Shown: piece by piece, positions 39,870 through 52,223 of the stretch
How positions within the stretch are numbered: position 1 is the first letter of the stretch
Layout: the number at the start of each line of letters is the position of its first letter
Assembly (NCBI GenBank): GCA_030998225.1
Contig: JAPYXD010000755.1
Span: forward strand, 124,001-188,000
DNA length: 64,000 nt
DNA from: Diplolepis rosae
Taxonomy: Eukaryota > Arthropoda > Insecta > Hymenoptera > Diplolepididae
Reading direction: 5' to 3'
Notes under the pieces: model-generated
Database searches by the model: none
What the model saw: only the letters and a program-made list of their open reading frames with translations
Told to the model about the DNA's origin: nothing
Made by a program: the position numbers and the translations under genes

Positions 39870-41684
39870 ACGGAAACAGAAAAGTACAGGATTCCCCTTT
39901 TCGATGGATCGAACTTTGGAAATTGGAAGTTTAGGATCGAAACGCTCCTGACAGATCTGTAATTGATAGAATTGACGGAAAACCCCTATACAGAAAGAGT
40001 TGAGTTTCTGGCTACAGATAGACCAGAAGAAAAACTGCAAAAGGAGAAAGAGCTTAAGGAGTGGGCAAAAAAGGACAGGAAATGCCAATCACAAATAATA
40101 CAACGGATTGCTGACAGTCACCTAGAGTATGTAAAGGATAAAAACTCTACGTTTGAAATCTGGAATTCACTCAACGGAACTTTCGAAAGAAAAGGTATGG
40201 TCAGTCAACTACTCGTGAGAAAACGTTTGCTTACAATGAAATTTAATCCGGGAAAAGAAACGTTGTCGAGTCACTTCCTTGCCTTTGATAAACTTATAAG
40301 TGAATTGAAAACCAGTGGAACAAAGCTGGAAAATACAGACGTAGTCTGTCATCTATTACTGACCATGCCGAGCGAGTATGATCACGTGGTCACGGCGATC
40401 GAAACGCTCAGTTCCGATCAATTGGATGTGAGCTTCGTCAAGAGTCGTTTGCTTGACGAAGAAGCAAAACGCACGGATAGTAAGAAGAAAACGAACGCTT
40501 CAGAACCGTCGGCCATTTTTTTGGCGAAATCGAGCTGGAAGGAAACGAACACATCAAAAAAAGGATCGTTTAAATACAGGTGTTATAACTGTGATATGGT
40601 TGGACACAAGCGCTCGGAATGTAAAAAGAAAAATGTGACTCGAAAACAAACGAGATCGGTGAATTTAACTTCTAACAATGAAACCAAACCTAGAGAAAGT
40701 GACTATTATTGTTTCTCTGCTGGCACAGCGAACATGAAAAATGTTTTGAATTTTTACTTTGACTCCGGCGCAAGTGAACACTTAGTGTGTAAAGATATTG
40801 TGTTGACAAATCTTAGAAAGTCGGAAAGGCCGATAAGTATTAAATCAGCCAAATCGGGTGCCATATTGGAAGCAAGGTTTGAAGGGGAGCTCGAGGTTGT
40901 CAGTGAAGTTGATGGTGAGAAAATACCAATACTGATACGAAAGGTTCTTTCGGTCGAAGGATTAGAGTTCAATCTGATCTCTGTCAGAAAATTGGATTCG
41001 GAAGGAATGAAAATCGTTCACGAATGTGGTGCCGGATTAATTCTGAAAGGCAAAACAAAATTAGCCGTCGCACCGTTAGACACGAAAGTGAATTTATATA
41101 AGCTAAGTTTCGAACGAGTTGAGAGATCAGTGAATATGTGTAGTGTAATCGAAAGTACTGACATCTGGCATAAAAGACTCGGACATTTAAGTTACGAAAA
41201 TGTAAAAAAACTTAGTGGTTACAGTGACGAATATGGACTGCAAATAAAATCGATCACGGTATCAGGAATGGAAAAGTGCGTTGCATGTATTGAGGGTAAA
41301 CAAGCGCAGATGCCTCACAACGAAAAACGCGCGAGGGCAACTCGTCCGCTACAGCTAATTCACAGCGATGTTGTTGGTCCCATGAGCCCAACGTCGTACG
41401 ATATCAAGCGATACCTAGTGACATTTATCGATGACTGTACCCACTTCATGGCAGTATATGCTATGGAAGCTAAGTCGGAAGCATTCTCATACTTTAGAAT
41501 ATTTGAAGCAATGGCGACTGCTCACTTTGGAACCAAAGTAAGTCGTTTTCGATGCGATAATGGAGGTGAGTACGTGTCCACAGAAATGAAGGAACACTTT
41601 GAAAGAAAGGGTATATAAATTGAGTTTACGATAAGATAAACGCCACAGCAAAATGGAGTCGCTGAGCGTGCAAATCGCACTATA
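39870..41684 (+). pseudogene. copia Gag, protease and integrase with stops
   Basis: The reading frame is recognisable from about 39880 (PLFDGSNFGNWKFRIE), with a TAA at about 39960, then open 39963-41618. It contains a Gag UBN2-like region, knuckle CYNCDMVGHKRSEC, protease FDSGASEHLV, GAG-pre-integrase IWHKRLGHLSYENV, CVACIEGKQ, and integrase core HSDVVGP and RCDNGGEY. Two further stops at about 41616 and 41635 precede TPQQNGVAER (catalytic Glu). Confidence 0.88.
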
Positions 41685-42829
41685 TTGGAAAAAGCCCGTT
41701 GTGTTTTATTAGGTAGTAGAGTGGATAAAAAGCTTTGGACAGAAGCAGTGCGTACTGCGGTTTATCTCATTAATAGAAGACCGACGTCGTGTCTTGACGG
41801 AAAAGTACCAGCGCACCTGTGGTATGGAGAAGTGCCTAAATATAAAAAATTGAGAATTTTTGGCTGTGCTGCTTACTTAAAAATACCCAAAGAATTGCTT
41901 CATGGAAAATTAGAAACACGAACGGAAAAATGTTTATTTATGGGATACTGTACAAACGGTTATAGGCTGTGGAGTCAGGACAAAACTCAGATAGTTTTCG
42001 GACATGATGTGATATTTGATGAAAGCAAATTTGAGCATGAAGCCACAACGACTGAGTATTGGCTACCAGGAAACGAAGAGATTAGCAGATTGGAAGATTG
42101 GAAGGAAGCAGTTGAACGAGAACTTCGGTCGCTGATGCAAAATGGTACTTGGACACTAGTGAATAAGCCGCGTGATTGTAAAGTAATAGATTGCAAGTGG
42201 ATTTTTAAAATCAAACGTGATGCGAGCGGAAACATAGACAAATTCAAAGCTAGGATAGTAGCCAAGGGGTGCGCCCAAGAAAAAGGTTATGATTATGACG
42301 AAACGAACGCGCCAGTAGCTAGAGTTACGACCTTGAGAATTTTACTGTCGCTGATAGCTAATGAGGGACTATTAACGTGTCAACTAGATGTAGAAAACGC
42401 GTTTCTACATGGAGATTTGGATGAGACCGTCTATATGAGAGTTCCTAAAGGAGTAGAAGCAAATGCCGATCAAGTGTGCAAATTGAACAAAACATTATAC
42501 GATCTCAGGCAAGCTCCACGTGAGTGGAATGCCTTGTTTGATGAAGTTGTGAAGAAATTGAATTTTGTAAGATCAGATGCAGACAACTGTCTTTATGTTG
42601 GGATTAATGAATATGATGGAATGTTTTTACTATTGTATGTCGATGATATGATCCTAGCAGGAAAAGACAGGTGTAAGATAAAAAGTGTCAAAGAAAAATT
42701 AAAAGGTAGGTTCAGAATGAAAGATATGGGTGAAATCAGTAAATTTCTTGGAATTGACATGAAGAAAAATGAAAAAGGACTATTTTTGAATCAATCTTAT
42801 TATATGGAACTGTTACTTAAGCGATTTAA
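41685..42829 (+). pseudogene. copia integrase end and reverse transcriptase
   Basis: Open frame with the integrase tail, then RVTTLRILLSLIA, CQLDVENAFLHG (first catalytic Asp) and LLLYVDDMILAG (YVDD). It is interrupted at 42826-42829 by a TTAA MITE; codons beyond 42830 in that frame belong to the MITE. Confidence 0.88.
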
Positions 42830-43073
42830 CCCTTTCGTTACGGCAGTCCGCTCCGCAGAGCTGACGCCACTGAACGGGGCACCGCGCCACGAAGTGTCCA
42901 CATTGCACGTCGGTAAACTGGTTTTCGACGCACTTCTTAAGTTTTACATAACGACATGTTTGGAGACTCTAAAATTATTATAGATGATAATACAATTTAA
43001 TGTAAAAAATTTATATCTTACACACAGGTTATCGCGAGGATGTCGGATATATCCGGCGCTCGTAACGAAAGGG
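42830..43073. mobile_element. piggyBac-type MITE inside copia RT
   Basis: 244 bp with inverted ends CCCTTTCGTTACG / CGTAACGAAAGGG and TTAA on both sides (42826-42829, 43074-43077). GC-richer than its surroundings. No coding capacity. Confidence 0.9.
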
Positions 43074-43077
43074 TTAA

Positions 43078-43831
43078 TATGAATGAATGCAATGCAGTAA
43101 AAACACCAATTGAGACTAAACTTGATAGTTATGAAAAAGATGATAACGCCTTGTTGAATGAACCGTATAGAGAACTAATTGGCTGTTTATTGTATTTGAG
43201 CCAAACAACTAGACCAGACTTGAGCTTCGCGGTGAATTATTTTAGTAAATTTCAAAGTGATCCTAAACTAAGTCATTGGAAGGGTCTCAAAAGAATTTTG
43301 CGCTATGTTAAAGGAACCGTGGACATAGGACTGTTTTATTGTAAAAAAACAAAACGGTTTTAATTTAGTTGGCTACGCGGATGCCGACTGGGGTAAGGCA
43401 AATGATCGTAAATCCGTGTCAGGGTTTGTTTTTCAATGAAGCAATAGCTTGATTTGCTGGGAAACGAAGCGACAATCGACGGTGGCACTATCGTCTACGG
43501 AAGCCGAATATAGTACGTAGCTTTGGCACACGCAGCAGCAGAGTTCTTATGGCTTAAAAGTCTATTGTTGAACTTCAAAGTTAATTGCGAAAAGGTTGTC
43601 ATGTTTGAGGATAACCAATATTGTATAAAACTACTGTCTAAGTATGAACATAAGCGATTAAAGCACGTAGATATTAAATTCAATTTTATCAAAGATTTGG
43701 TTGAAGAAAGAATCATGGTTGTAAAGTATGTTCCCACTGATAATCAGTTAGCTGATATTATGACAAAAGGTTTGCCAGGCGAAAATTTTGTAAAATTGCG
43801 GAATCAGTTGGGAATGTCACAAGTTTTGTAA
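43078..43831 (+). pseudogene. copia RT thumb and RNase H
   Basis: 43078-43363 resumes RT (YRELIGCLLYLSQTTRPDLSFAVN, LRYVKGT). A frameshift at about 43362 and a stop near 43436 follow, then RNase H motifs YADADWG and STEAEY, and 43523-43831 with EDNQYCIKL and LADIMTKGLPG. Confidence 0.88.
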
Positions 43832-44326
43832 TTCTTAAATTCAGGAATATCTTTGTTGCATTTGGTAAAAGTAAAAGATGCATAAATTTAAAAGGCATTT
43901 TTTTGCACTATACTGAAATTGCAGGGGAGTGTTGAAATAGCAATTACAAGTATAGTGTGGTTCAGTAGATTACAGATAAATGGCGCCAGCCTGGAAAAGA
44001 AGGCGGCAGCTAGTCTTTCTGACTACGTTTGAACCAGTCTTGGTTTGGTGTGCGTACTAAGTTAGGCAAGCATTGAATCCCGCTCTGTACGGAACGTTAT
44101 TCTTTTCATAATAAATATATTATGAAACCTACACACGCGTGTGGTTATTTCTACAACTTATACAGTTTCTAGTTTTCTTCAAGATTCAGTTAAATGAGTC
44201 TTTGGTGATTGCGGGCTTAGAGTTATAAAATAATCCTTAAAAATTCAGTATCGGCACGTTTTACAAGAAACAGATTTTTTATTCCGTCGTCAATTATAAT
44301 TCGTGTTGTAAAGTCACAACAGATAT

Positions 44327-44756
44327 GTTACGTTTAAATATTGTTCACAGGTTCAAATAACATTTATTGAACATATTTTATAAAATTATAAAATAGAATT
44401 TTTATTATTAGTACATTTCAATTCTATTCACCTTTTTTCATCGATATCTTATCCAGCGAAAATGTTCTTCATCCGATGCTATAATTCATTTTTTTCCTCC
44501 ATAAAATCATAATTCAAATTTTCAAGATGAGGATTTTAATGTAATAATTAATATTAAAGGTTGGATAAAATTAATTTTATGTAAGAATAATTTCAAAAAA
44601 TTATTTACATGTAAGAAATTAAACTGTTTCAAATCTAATCTAAACAATTATTCACTTCCTCTAAAACCGAAAAATTATTACTTTATTTTACTTTGACGCT
44701 TATATAAAACTCTTGCTAAAGTCAGATGAATAGATTATTCTGTATTGAAAATATTA
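44327..44756. other. Loop of foldback element 3, right of BEL/Pao
   Basis: AT-rich, no gene. Together with 31839-31861 it made the loop of the foldback before BEL/Pao arrived. Confidence 0.6.
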
Positions 44757-45426
44757 ATTTACCTTTGTGGTATGAAAGATTTTTTCTACGATTATTACAG
44801 AATTATACTCTATTATATTTCAAAATAAGAAAACCTATAACAGTTATGGATAATTATAACACCAAATAGTTTTTCGAGTGATATAAAGCTCTTTTTAAAT
44901 TTTAATTTCGCGCTTGTCTTACGTGAGCTGGAAGCAGGAACAGCTGCGCGGTGAAACAGTTGTTTTTGATATTTCCTGTTGATTTTTACACTCTTTAAAG
45001 TTAAATATATTCTAAAGTTTTGACTACCAAACGCCAAAACCTGACGACCAAACATCAGCAAACGAACATAAAAGTATTTCAAAAGGAATTTTTGAAAAAT
45101 ATTAAAATGGTGTGCCACCGTGAAGTTAGAACCCCAACTTTAAAACCTTAATAACTTTTTTAATTTTGACTACCAAACGTTAAAACCTGACGACCAAACG
45201 TTAACAAACGACTAACAAACGATTGCAACAATTTTTATTCAGAAATTCTAAAAAGTGGTGTGCTACCGTAAAGTTAGCACAACAACTTTAAAACCTTAAT
45301 AACTTTTTTAATTTTGACCACCAAACGCCAAAACTTGAATACCAAATACTAACAAACGACTAACAAACGATTCCATATAATAAAATCAGAAATTATTATA
45401 GTCGGTGTGCTAACTTCACAGGCATC
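44757..45426. repeat. Right arm of foldback element 3
   Basis: Reverse complement of 31153-31838; ends ggtgtgctaacttcacaggc. The minus-strand frame at 44813-45118 lies wholly in the arm and is not supported. Confidence 0.85.
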
Positions 45427-45942
45427 ATTTAGACGTGTGTAGCTAAATTTAACTTTAGATAATTGTTTGATGGAAACGGGTGTTTGTTTTGAAGGTTATG
45501 GAGGTAAATTTTTCTTAACAATTATGTTTTTTTTAATAGGGTTTTTGCATTATCACTGCCTGATAAAGAAAACAGATCACCGAATTTGCCTAAGAAAGTT
45601 TATTTGAATTTGTTTTCAGTGAATTAGTTAGAAAGCGACAAATGTAATCTTACAAAATCGCTGTAAATTTCAAATATTTATGTAATAAATTACAAGATTA
45701 TGATTAGTGGACATTATGTATTCGTTTTAAGTGGATTCCTTAAAATTTCGTTTGACTTTCATTCGTTTCGACTCATTATCTTGAATATTTACTTAAATAT
45801 TAATTTCTATGATAAGTGAATAAGGCGTTAAAAAATGTGATCAGGATTTAAGTCTCCGTTTAAGTGTTACTTTTGAATAACTATAAAGAATTTTTAAAAC
45901 ATGTGATTCAATAGCTTAACCATCATACTAAGTGTTATTCCA
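45427..45942. other. AT-rich spacer
   Basis: Between foldbacks 3 and 4; no gene or repeat seen. Confidence 0.5.
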
Positions 45943-47082
45943 ATAGACCTTTTTATCCTGAAAGGCGCTGGTGCGCATGTGCCGACATTTGACGTCATTT
46001 CCGGATTTTTCGTCAAGTTTTGTATAGAAAAACGATATTTACTGTTATAAATTAATATACCAAACAAATAAAAAAGCATAAATATTAAAAAAACGAAAGA
46101 GGCGAAAATCCACAACAAATTGAAAAAAAATCCGGTGAAAAAACAGTAAAAAGTGCGGTTAAATCGTCAAATAGGTGCGAATGTTTACTACACGTTATAG
46201 TAGAATTTGATAAATATTGTACCTGCGTTACGTACATTCCTTCACTAGTTTTTAAAAATTTACATTAAACTTAAGAAATTACAAAATACATGTTTAAAAA
46301 AGTATATTTTAATTTTTTTGTTGAAGCTACAAAATATTTTTTAATTTTCAGAAATTTATTACTACATATTACAGTGAAATACTATGCTGTAGTTAAAAAA
46401 ATTTTCTTAATATTATTAACTTATTTATTTCTGCAGGCTATAGTAAAAGTAAGAAAAAACATGTCAAACATTCAGTTTATTTCATTTTAAAGAGTTACAA
46501 AGATGTTATTTTTAATATTATTGAGGTATTTACTTCTACATAGTATCGTAAAAGGTTGTTATTATAAATGAATGTCAAAATGTAAAAATGAAAAAGTACA
46601 TTTAAAAATGTGCTGCAATGTGATACTGACGGATATAAAAGTATTGTATGGTAGAAGTTCTGTTTCAAATGTTTATGTTATGGTTATAAAATTAATGGCA
46701 TTTAATAAATTTTTAATATAGTACAAAAATTGAATTGATTATATTCCATAATAACTTTAAATATCTTTTCTGCATACAAGACTTGACGAAAAATGCATTT
46801 GTCAACAGCAGTCAACGGGGTCAATCGATGACATATGTAAACATTCGCACCTATTTCACGATTTAACCGCACTTTTTACTGTTTTTTCACCGGATTTTTT
46901 TTCAATTTGTTGTAGATCTTCGCCTCTTTCGTTCTCTTAATATTTATGCTTTTTTATTTGTTTAGTATATTAATTTATAACAGTAAATATCGTTTTTCTA
47001 TACAAAACCTGACGAAAAATCCGGAAATGACGTCAAATTTCGGCACATGCGCACCAGCGCCTTTCAGGATAAAAAGGTCTAT
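45943..47082. repeat. Foldback element 4, about 240 bp arms
   Basis: 45943-46185 (atagacctttttatcctg, then tgacgtcatttccgg, tttactgttataaatt) is inverted at 46836-47082. Inner 46186-46835 is AT-rich and non-coding. Short frames on both strands mirror each other across the arms and are artefacts. Confidence 0.88.
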
Positions 47083-47690
47083 CAAGAAAATACCAAATGC
47101 AACGAAAAATGTGACTGCCTTACGTGAATTAAAAAGTACAAACTTCACCAGAAAATAGGGTTCCACTTTTTAGTCCCATTAACTAACATTAATTTGCGTA
47201 ATAAAGTTATAAAATATCATTAATTTATGTAACAAAATCATAGACTATGCAAATAATAATAAATTTACTAATTAAGAAATTAAGGAATTTTTTTTTGAAA
47301 AAAATTCTTAAAAACTATTAGAATGTGCGACATGATATTAGAATTTCTCTACAGTTCGATAAATGCAAATTTTTATATTCTTATATATCATTTAACAGAT
47401 TTATCTACATATATATAGAAGATTGAATATCTTATTTGCCTTTTCTGATTATACTGAATGATTTTTACTATTGTTTAAAAGTTTTTGTAACAGATACGGT
47501 ATTTCCAGTCCAAGCAGTAGTTGAAATTGTAGGTTAGCGTAACTGCAAATTCTCGCTGAAAATGATAAAAATACGTCCTTCTTTATTAAAAATCTAAAAA
47601 TGCAGTGTCTTTTAATGTAAGCAGTGACTTTTAATTTCAGAATACTGGTTAAAATATAAGTGTGGTATGTCATAGTGGTTTTTCACTTCC
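47083..47690. other. AT-rich interval, no recognised feature
   Basis: No supported gene; borders the cta promoter region. Confidence 0.4.
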
Positions 47691-47699
47691 AATGTAAAG

Positions 47700-48677
47700 T
47701 TGGCTCTTCTGCAGATACGCTCATTTTCATTTGCACCGCAGAACCAGTCGCAAGTGTCGCAGCCTTAGAAATGTAAACAAGTACTGCACATGCGCTAGTA
47801 GAGTGAGAGAGCTTCACCAACATCACCTTCTCTCTCTCGCTCACTAACGATCAGACGCTTCCACTCACACGCGCCCCTATTCAATGCCTACTCTATCTAT
47901 AATAACTCTATGGAGAAAACTGGTCGTTTTTCGTGAAATTAATCTACATTACTTTGCTCTCTTTATGACTATTCACCATGCTCGTATCGTTTGCAAACGA
48001 AAGATCAGATATGCCTGAAGCTTACGCTCCTCGTAGTACCTAAATATCATTAGAGATCTTTAACCTCTTCGGGAAATGTTTTCTACGTATGTGTTTCGTT
48101 GAAGAATCTCATTACATCTGTGTTGTGTGTGCATGCAATTGACAATAATATGCAGTGGCAGGGGCAAAGTTTTCTCGTTCAAAATGTGGTATTTTTGCAC
48201 CTGAATGTTATCATGTAGTTCGGCAAAGAGTTTTCGCAGAGACCAGGTAGGAAGTGCGAAACTCTCGTGATTTGCAGGAACTCACAGGTGTGTCCCGATC
48301 TTTTAGAAGGCAGAACTTTTTCTCGGCTTAGATTGCGAGGCGCGTCCTTACGTTTCACCGCGTAATTAGAGCACTATTATTTAATAATGCGCCGGCAGCC
48401 GAGAGCCTTCGTAGATTGAGTCTGTAAAATTCCTGACTGCGAGGCCGATTCGACGAGTGCCTTCACCGTGAACGCCTAGTGAAATAGGAATCTGATTCGC
48501 ATGTGTTACAGTTTTCCTGACCCGAATAGAGTCCAGTGTCTTCCCGATCACGTCTAGGCTGTGTGTGGGTTTACCCGAATATCTTGAGTGCAAGCCATTC
48601 AGGTGCAGAATCTCAACGGGACCTTCAAAGGGTAGTTCAGCGGGGACACCGGGAAAAAGAGAGGACAGGATAGCAAG
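47700..48677 (+). promoter_or_regulatory. cta: Probable promoter and 5' leader of the G-alpha 12/13 gene
   Basis: Base composition rises in GC from about 47700 up to the ATG, unlike the flanks. A NRF-1-like gcacatgcgc (47785-47796) and an adjacent CT/GA-rich tract (ctctctctcgctc, 47828-47841; GAGA-factor type) are visible. No TATA box is evident. Whether an upstream 5' UTR intron exists cannot be decided. Confidence 0.45.
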
Positions 48678-48899
48678 ATGTCTGGATCCTTAACGTGGTC
48701 GTGTACTTGTTGCCTGCGGTTTAAGTTCAGCCCTGAGGAGATAGAGCAGAGATATAAAAGCCAGGAGATAGACCGCATGCTAGAAAAAGACCGACAGGCC
48801 ATTCGGCGCCAGGTCAAGCTGCTACTACTTGGAGCCGGTGAAAGTGGCAAGTCTACCTTCCTCAAACAGATGCGAATCATTCACGGAATTAAATTTGAG
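48678..48899 (+). CDS. cta: G-protein alpha subunit, G12/13 class (concertina homologue), first coding exon
   Basis: 74 codons from ATG 48678 to the donor GTGAGG at 48900. Cys9, Cys11 and Cys12 near the N-terminus are likely palmitoylation sites. The alpha-N helix follows ([28 protein letters not shown]), then the beta-1 strand and P-loop [13 protein letters not shown] (52-60), and [10 protein letters not shown]. The combination [14 protein letters not shown] distinguishes G12/13 from Gq ([14 protein letters not shown]). It relays receptor signals to RhoGEF for apical constriction and epithelial folding in insects. The remaining exons (switch I/II, G-4, G-5) are not in the window up to 64000, so intron 1 exceeds 15 kb. 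The ATG is preceded by agcaag, a reasonable context. Confidence 0.93.
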
Positions 48900-50029
48900 G
48901 TGAGGATGTCGAATATCAAATAAAAAATAATTAATTACTCACACTTTCACGGTTAAACTAAAGTTTAGGTACCGTTTTCTTAATTTTGTCACAGTTCAAG
49001 AGAGTCAAGACAGCCAACCTAGAAAATACTACGTGTTTACTAATGGCGCGAAATTTAAACTTTGAACAAAAATTAAAGACTAATAAAATAATGTTATATA
49101 AATTGTACTAATTTTCTGTAAAAAAATTTTGACGTAAGAATAGATAAAGCGAATAAAATTCATATGTCCACTCAAAGAACAGTTTGTTTATACGACCAAT
49201 GGAAAAAAATTGTTGACTGTTTTTTCCGTATATTAAATCAATATTTTTTAATTAAATCAAACTATTCTCTCAGTGTGTAATAAATTTCATGGCTTTAATA
49301 AGAGTCGATTCATGTATATAGAACTTTATCGTAAATTATTCCATTAGTGAAATAATTTGTTGGCTCTGAAAAGGGGCGATCGTTATTACTATTACTTTTC
49401 TCAACGTCATTACTGACGAGGCAGAAAAAAATTATAAAAGAAATATACACCAAACGCTTCACAAACACCACGAATTATTCGGAAAAAAGGGCAAGAAATC
49501 AATGCAAAATCACTAATATTATTAGAAATTAATTAGTTGAGTTTGAAATTTTTGCCACTGCCTAAATTATCGGAGGATCACTAGTCGCGTATCAGATAGG
49601 ATACGTTGTCGACAGGTGTCCTCGTAGACAATTTCAAACTCTTATATCGCAATAATGCCAATGAATTCAAATATTAAAGAATTTTAAAATCTTTTAAATA
49701 TTATTAGAAATTTGAATATTTTTGGTGTACTTATAAAATTCATACACCTTTGTATATGAAATGTATTATGTCTGTATATTATTTGTGAAACAATACAATG
49801 TTATATTAAATTTAATATACTGTTATATTAGATTTAACATAACAAAATGATAAATTCACGTAACTTGATTATATACAATTATAAACTTATTTTTGCAGTG
49901 AATTTAAGACATAAGTAATAAAGTAGGTTATTTTATTTTATATAGATACACATTTTTTTTTTAAATTATTTATATTAAATTTTTCCAAAATTAGTTATTT
50001 TCATAATACTTGGTACGTTTGCATTGGCT

Positions 50030-50140
50030 TTAGGGTCCATAAATGAAAAAGTCTATTTAATCAGACGTTTCGGCTCTGATCGGAGCCCTCATCAGTGATA
50101 TTTATTAAAATCTAGAAAATACAAAAAAGATGCTGTCACT
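50030..50140 (-). repeat. Penelope-like repeat end with hammerhead-like motif, copy 1
   Basis: ttggctttagggtcca followed by the motif at 50064-50095. On the minus strand the latter is CTGATGAGGG, a 5 bp stem (GGCTC/GAGCC) and GAAACGTC, the core of a minimal hammerhead ribozyme. The same block is at 51950-52040 and inverted at 52190-52275. Confidence 0.6.
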
Positions 50141-50187
50141 AATTTCACATATTTTCTCTGAATAACTAGAGTACTAAACGTATTATA

Positions 50188-50577
50188 AAAAAAAAAAGTA
50201 CTTGATATATTAAATAAAAAGGAAAGTTTGGATATATTCTTTGGTGCGAAGCTGAATGTAAGTGGTTTGGTCTAGACTATTAAGGCTATCTTTTGACTAT
50301 TTTTTCCGAAACTATTTTAAAGCTATTTATAAACTATATATAAGAACATTCACATTTTTTTTAGTATGTCTAGTCCATATTTTGACTGAACAACATATTT
50401 TTAACTATTTCTAAAAAGTTCTTTAACATATTATACCAAAAGGGGGGTACTTGATATATTGAGTGAAAAAAGAGGTTTGGATGTATTCTTTGGTGCGAGG
50501 CTAGATGTAAAAGGCTGGTCTAGATCATTAAGGCTATCTTTTGGCTATTTTTTCTGAACTATTTTAAAAGTATTATA
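50188..50577 (+). repeat. Direct duplication, about 250 bp period
   Basis: The block tacttgatatatt..tttggtgcga..ttaaggctatctttt occurs at 50198-50330 and again at 50449-50577. Confidence 0.7.
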
Positions 50578-50823
50578 TTTAGAAAATGTTTCGACTCAAG
50601 AAAAGGCAACAAAACTTGGAAATAATAATGATTGAATCGATTTGAAATATCATCTGCCAGTTTTAATGATTCACAAGATGTACATATAGTTTTGAACGTT
50701 CAAATAAACGAAAAAAAAAAGTTTTTCAAAAATGCAATTATTCATGATATTCATGTTAAGGGCTCACAGAATATCCGATGCGGTGAAAAAAATATCAAGT
50801 TTTTTTATATCCTGCCAAAAAAA

Positions 50824-51235
50824 CTACCCTTATATGTGAATCACCTAAAATCGGCTATTTCATATCAATCACGCAATTAAAAAACTTTTTAAAACCCCTG
50901 AAAAATAAGTTCAGCCGAATACAGACAGAATAGCGTCTTTTAAAGCAGGAGGAAAAATTGGGTAACCTACCCTTATATAAAAATCACCTAAAATTGTCTA
51001 TGTCTTATCATTCACAAAATTAAAACAAATTTTAAAACCCGTAAAAAATAAGCTTAGCCGAATACAAACAGAATAGAATACTTTAAAGGGGGGGGGGGGG
51101 GATTGGTTAACCTACCCCTACACATAAATCACCTGAAATCAGCTATTTCATATCGATCGCGCAATTAAAAAAAATTTTTAAACACCTAAAAATAAGCTTA
51201 GCCGAATATGAATACGAATAGAAGTAAAAATTATT
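50824..51235 (+). repeat. Satellite 1, about 143 bp unit, three copies
   Basis: Units starting ctaccctta/ctacccctac lie at 50824, 50969 and 51110, each running through aatcacctaaaat, tttcatatc and ataagcttagccgaata. A G12 run at 51089-51100 lies between units 2 and 3. The frame 50632-50880 spans it and is not a gene. Confidence 0.8.
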
Positions 51236-51479
51236 TACATTAAACATTTACAACATGTATAATTTTACATTCTTATCATATAAGAAATGTACTTACAGTT
51301 CTCAACGTTCAATGAACGATGAAAAAAAAATTTTTAAAATAACGAATTTTTTTTTTATGCCTACCCTTAGGACGCTCTAACAATATGATATGTAATAAAA
51401 TATATGAGACTTTAGTATTTACGGGGTTAAAAACTACCCTAATTCATAATAAAGGACATAAAACCAGCATTATCACCTT

Positions 51480-51900
51480 TAATGCAACCTTTTTATCACA
51501 AAAAAAGTGTATTAACCACAAGCATTTACTACCCCCGAAATATTAAGGGTGGTAAGAATTCCTGGAAATAATAAAAAACCACCCCTATTAATAAAAAATC
51601 TTAACTTTCTCAAATATCACCTTTAAAGCAATCTTTTTTTATCGAAAAAAGTGTCTTGAGCATAAGCATTTATTACCCCCGAAAGATTAAGGGTGGTAAG
51701 AATCCCCGGAAATAATAAAAAAAACCACCCCTATTAATAAAAAATCATAACTTTCTCGAAAATCACCTTTATCGCAACCTTTTTTTATTGAAAAAAGTGT
51801 CTTGAGCATAAGCATTTATTACCTCCGAAAGATCAAGGGTGGTAAGAATCCCCGGAAATTATTTAAAAAATCACCCCTATTAATAAAAAATAATGGAACA
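51480..51900 (-). repeat. Satellite 2 array, left arm
   Basis: Three units with a 145 bp period (landmark gcaacc/gcaatc at 51484, 51628, 51774); a fourth, partial, at 52335-52420 after the insertion. Confidence 0.85.
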
Positions 51901-52001
51901 GGACTTGTATCGACCCTTAGTATTAATATTCAAATATTGTTGATGTTCTTAGTTGGCTTTAGGGTCCAGGAAAAAATGTAACTCAAAGTTTCATATTTTC
52001 A

Positions 52002-52033
52002 AACGTTTCGACTCAGATTAGAGTCCTCATCAG
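52002..52033 (-). ncRNA. Hammerhead-ribozyme-like motif, variant stem
   Basis: Minus strand CTGATGAG, stem GACTC-TAATCT-GAGTC, GAAACGTT. Relative to 52192-52223 one stem pair changed from G-C to A-T on both sides while the boxes are kept. Confidence 0.45.
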
Positions 52034-52191
52034 TGAGAATTTAATTCTATAAAAATACAAAAGGAAGAGACTTAAAAATCTTGCACGTGTGACCGATGAA
52101 CATTGTAATAAGAAATGTTATAAAAATTTTTTATACAAGATATCCTATGTTAGCAAAACCTTTTTCTGTATTTTTAGATTTAAATAAATCA

Positions 52192-52223
52192 CTGATGAGG
52201 GCTCCGATCAGAGCCGAAACGTC
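52192..52223 (+). ncRNA. Hammerhead-ribozyme-like motif
   Basis: CTGATGAG, stem GGCTC-CGATCA-GAGCC, GAAACGTC. CTGATGA and GAAA are the invariant hammerhead boxes; ACGT is self-complementary and could form stem III in a dimer, as proposed for Penelope-type hammerheads. One extra G precedes stem II compared with the canonical form, so activity is unproven. Confidence 0.45.

Larger units (their letters stand above)
39549..44155 (+). mobile_element. Ty1/copia retrotransposon
   Basis: 4607 bp, target duplication ACTTA (39544-39548, 44156-44160). LTRs 39549-39737 (189 bp) and 43930-44155 (226 bp); the 5' copy lacks about 40 bases near its end. PPT gcaggggag at 43921-43929. The coding region has several stops and a MITE insertion, so it is inactive. 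Confidence 0.93.
31867..44321 (-). mobile_element. BEL/Pao retrotransposon, interrupted and decayed
   Basis: LTRs at 31867-32557 and 39019-39548 plus 44156-44321 (split by copia); 5 bp duplication GATAT at 31862-31866 and 44322-44326, the BEL/Pao size. It contains Gag, protease, RT, RNase H and integrase in many broken frames on the minus strand, and carries a Tc1-like copy at 32818-33574. Confidence 0.92.

Noticed and set aside
44813..45118. 101-residue minus-strand frame
   Set aside because: Lies wholly in the arm of foldback 3; the mirror copy at 31600-31838 does not preserve it.
45943..47082. Coding genes in foldback 4
   Set aside because: Frames on the two strands are mirror images from the inverted arms.
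48381..48880. Minus-strand frames opposite cta exon 1 and leader
   Set aside because: Antisense shadows of the cta exon and its GC-richer leader.
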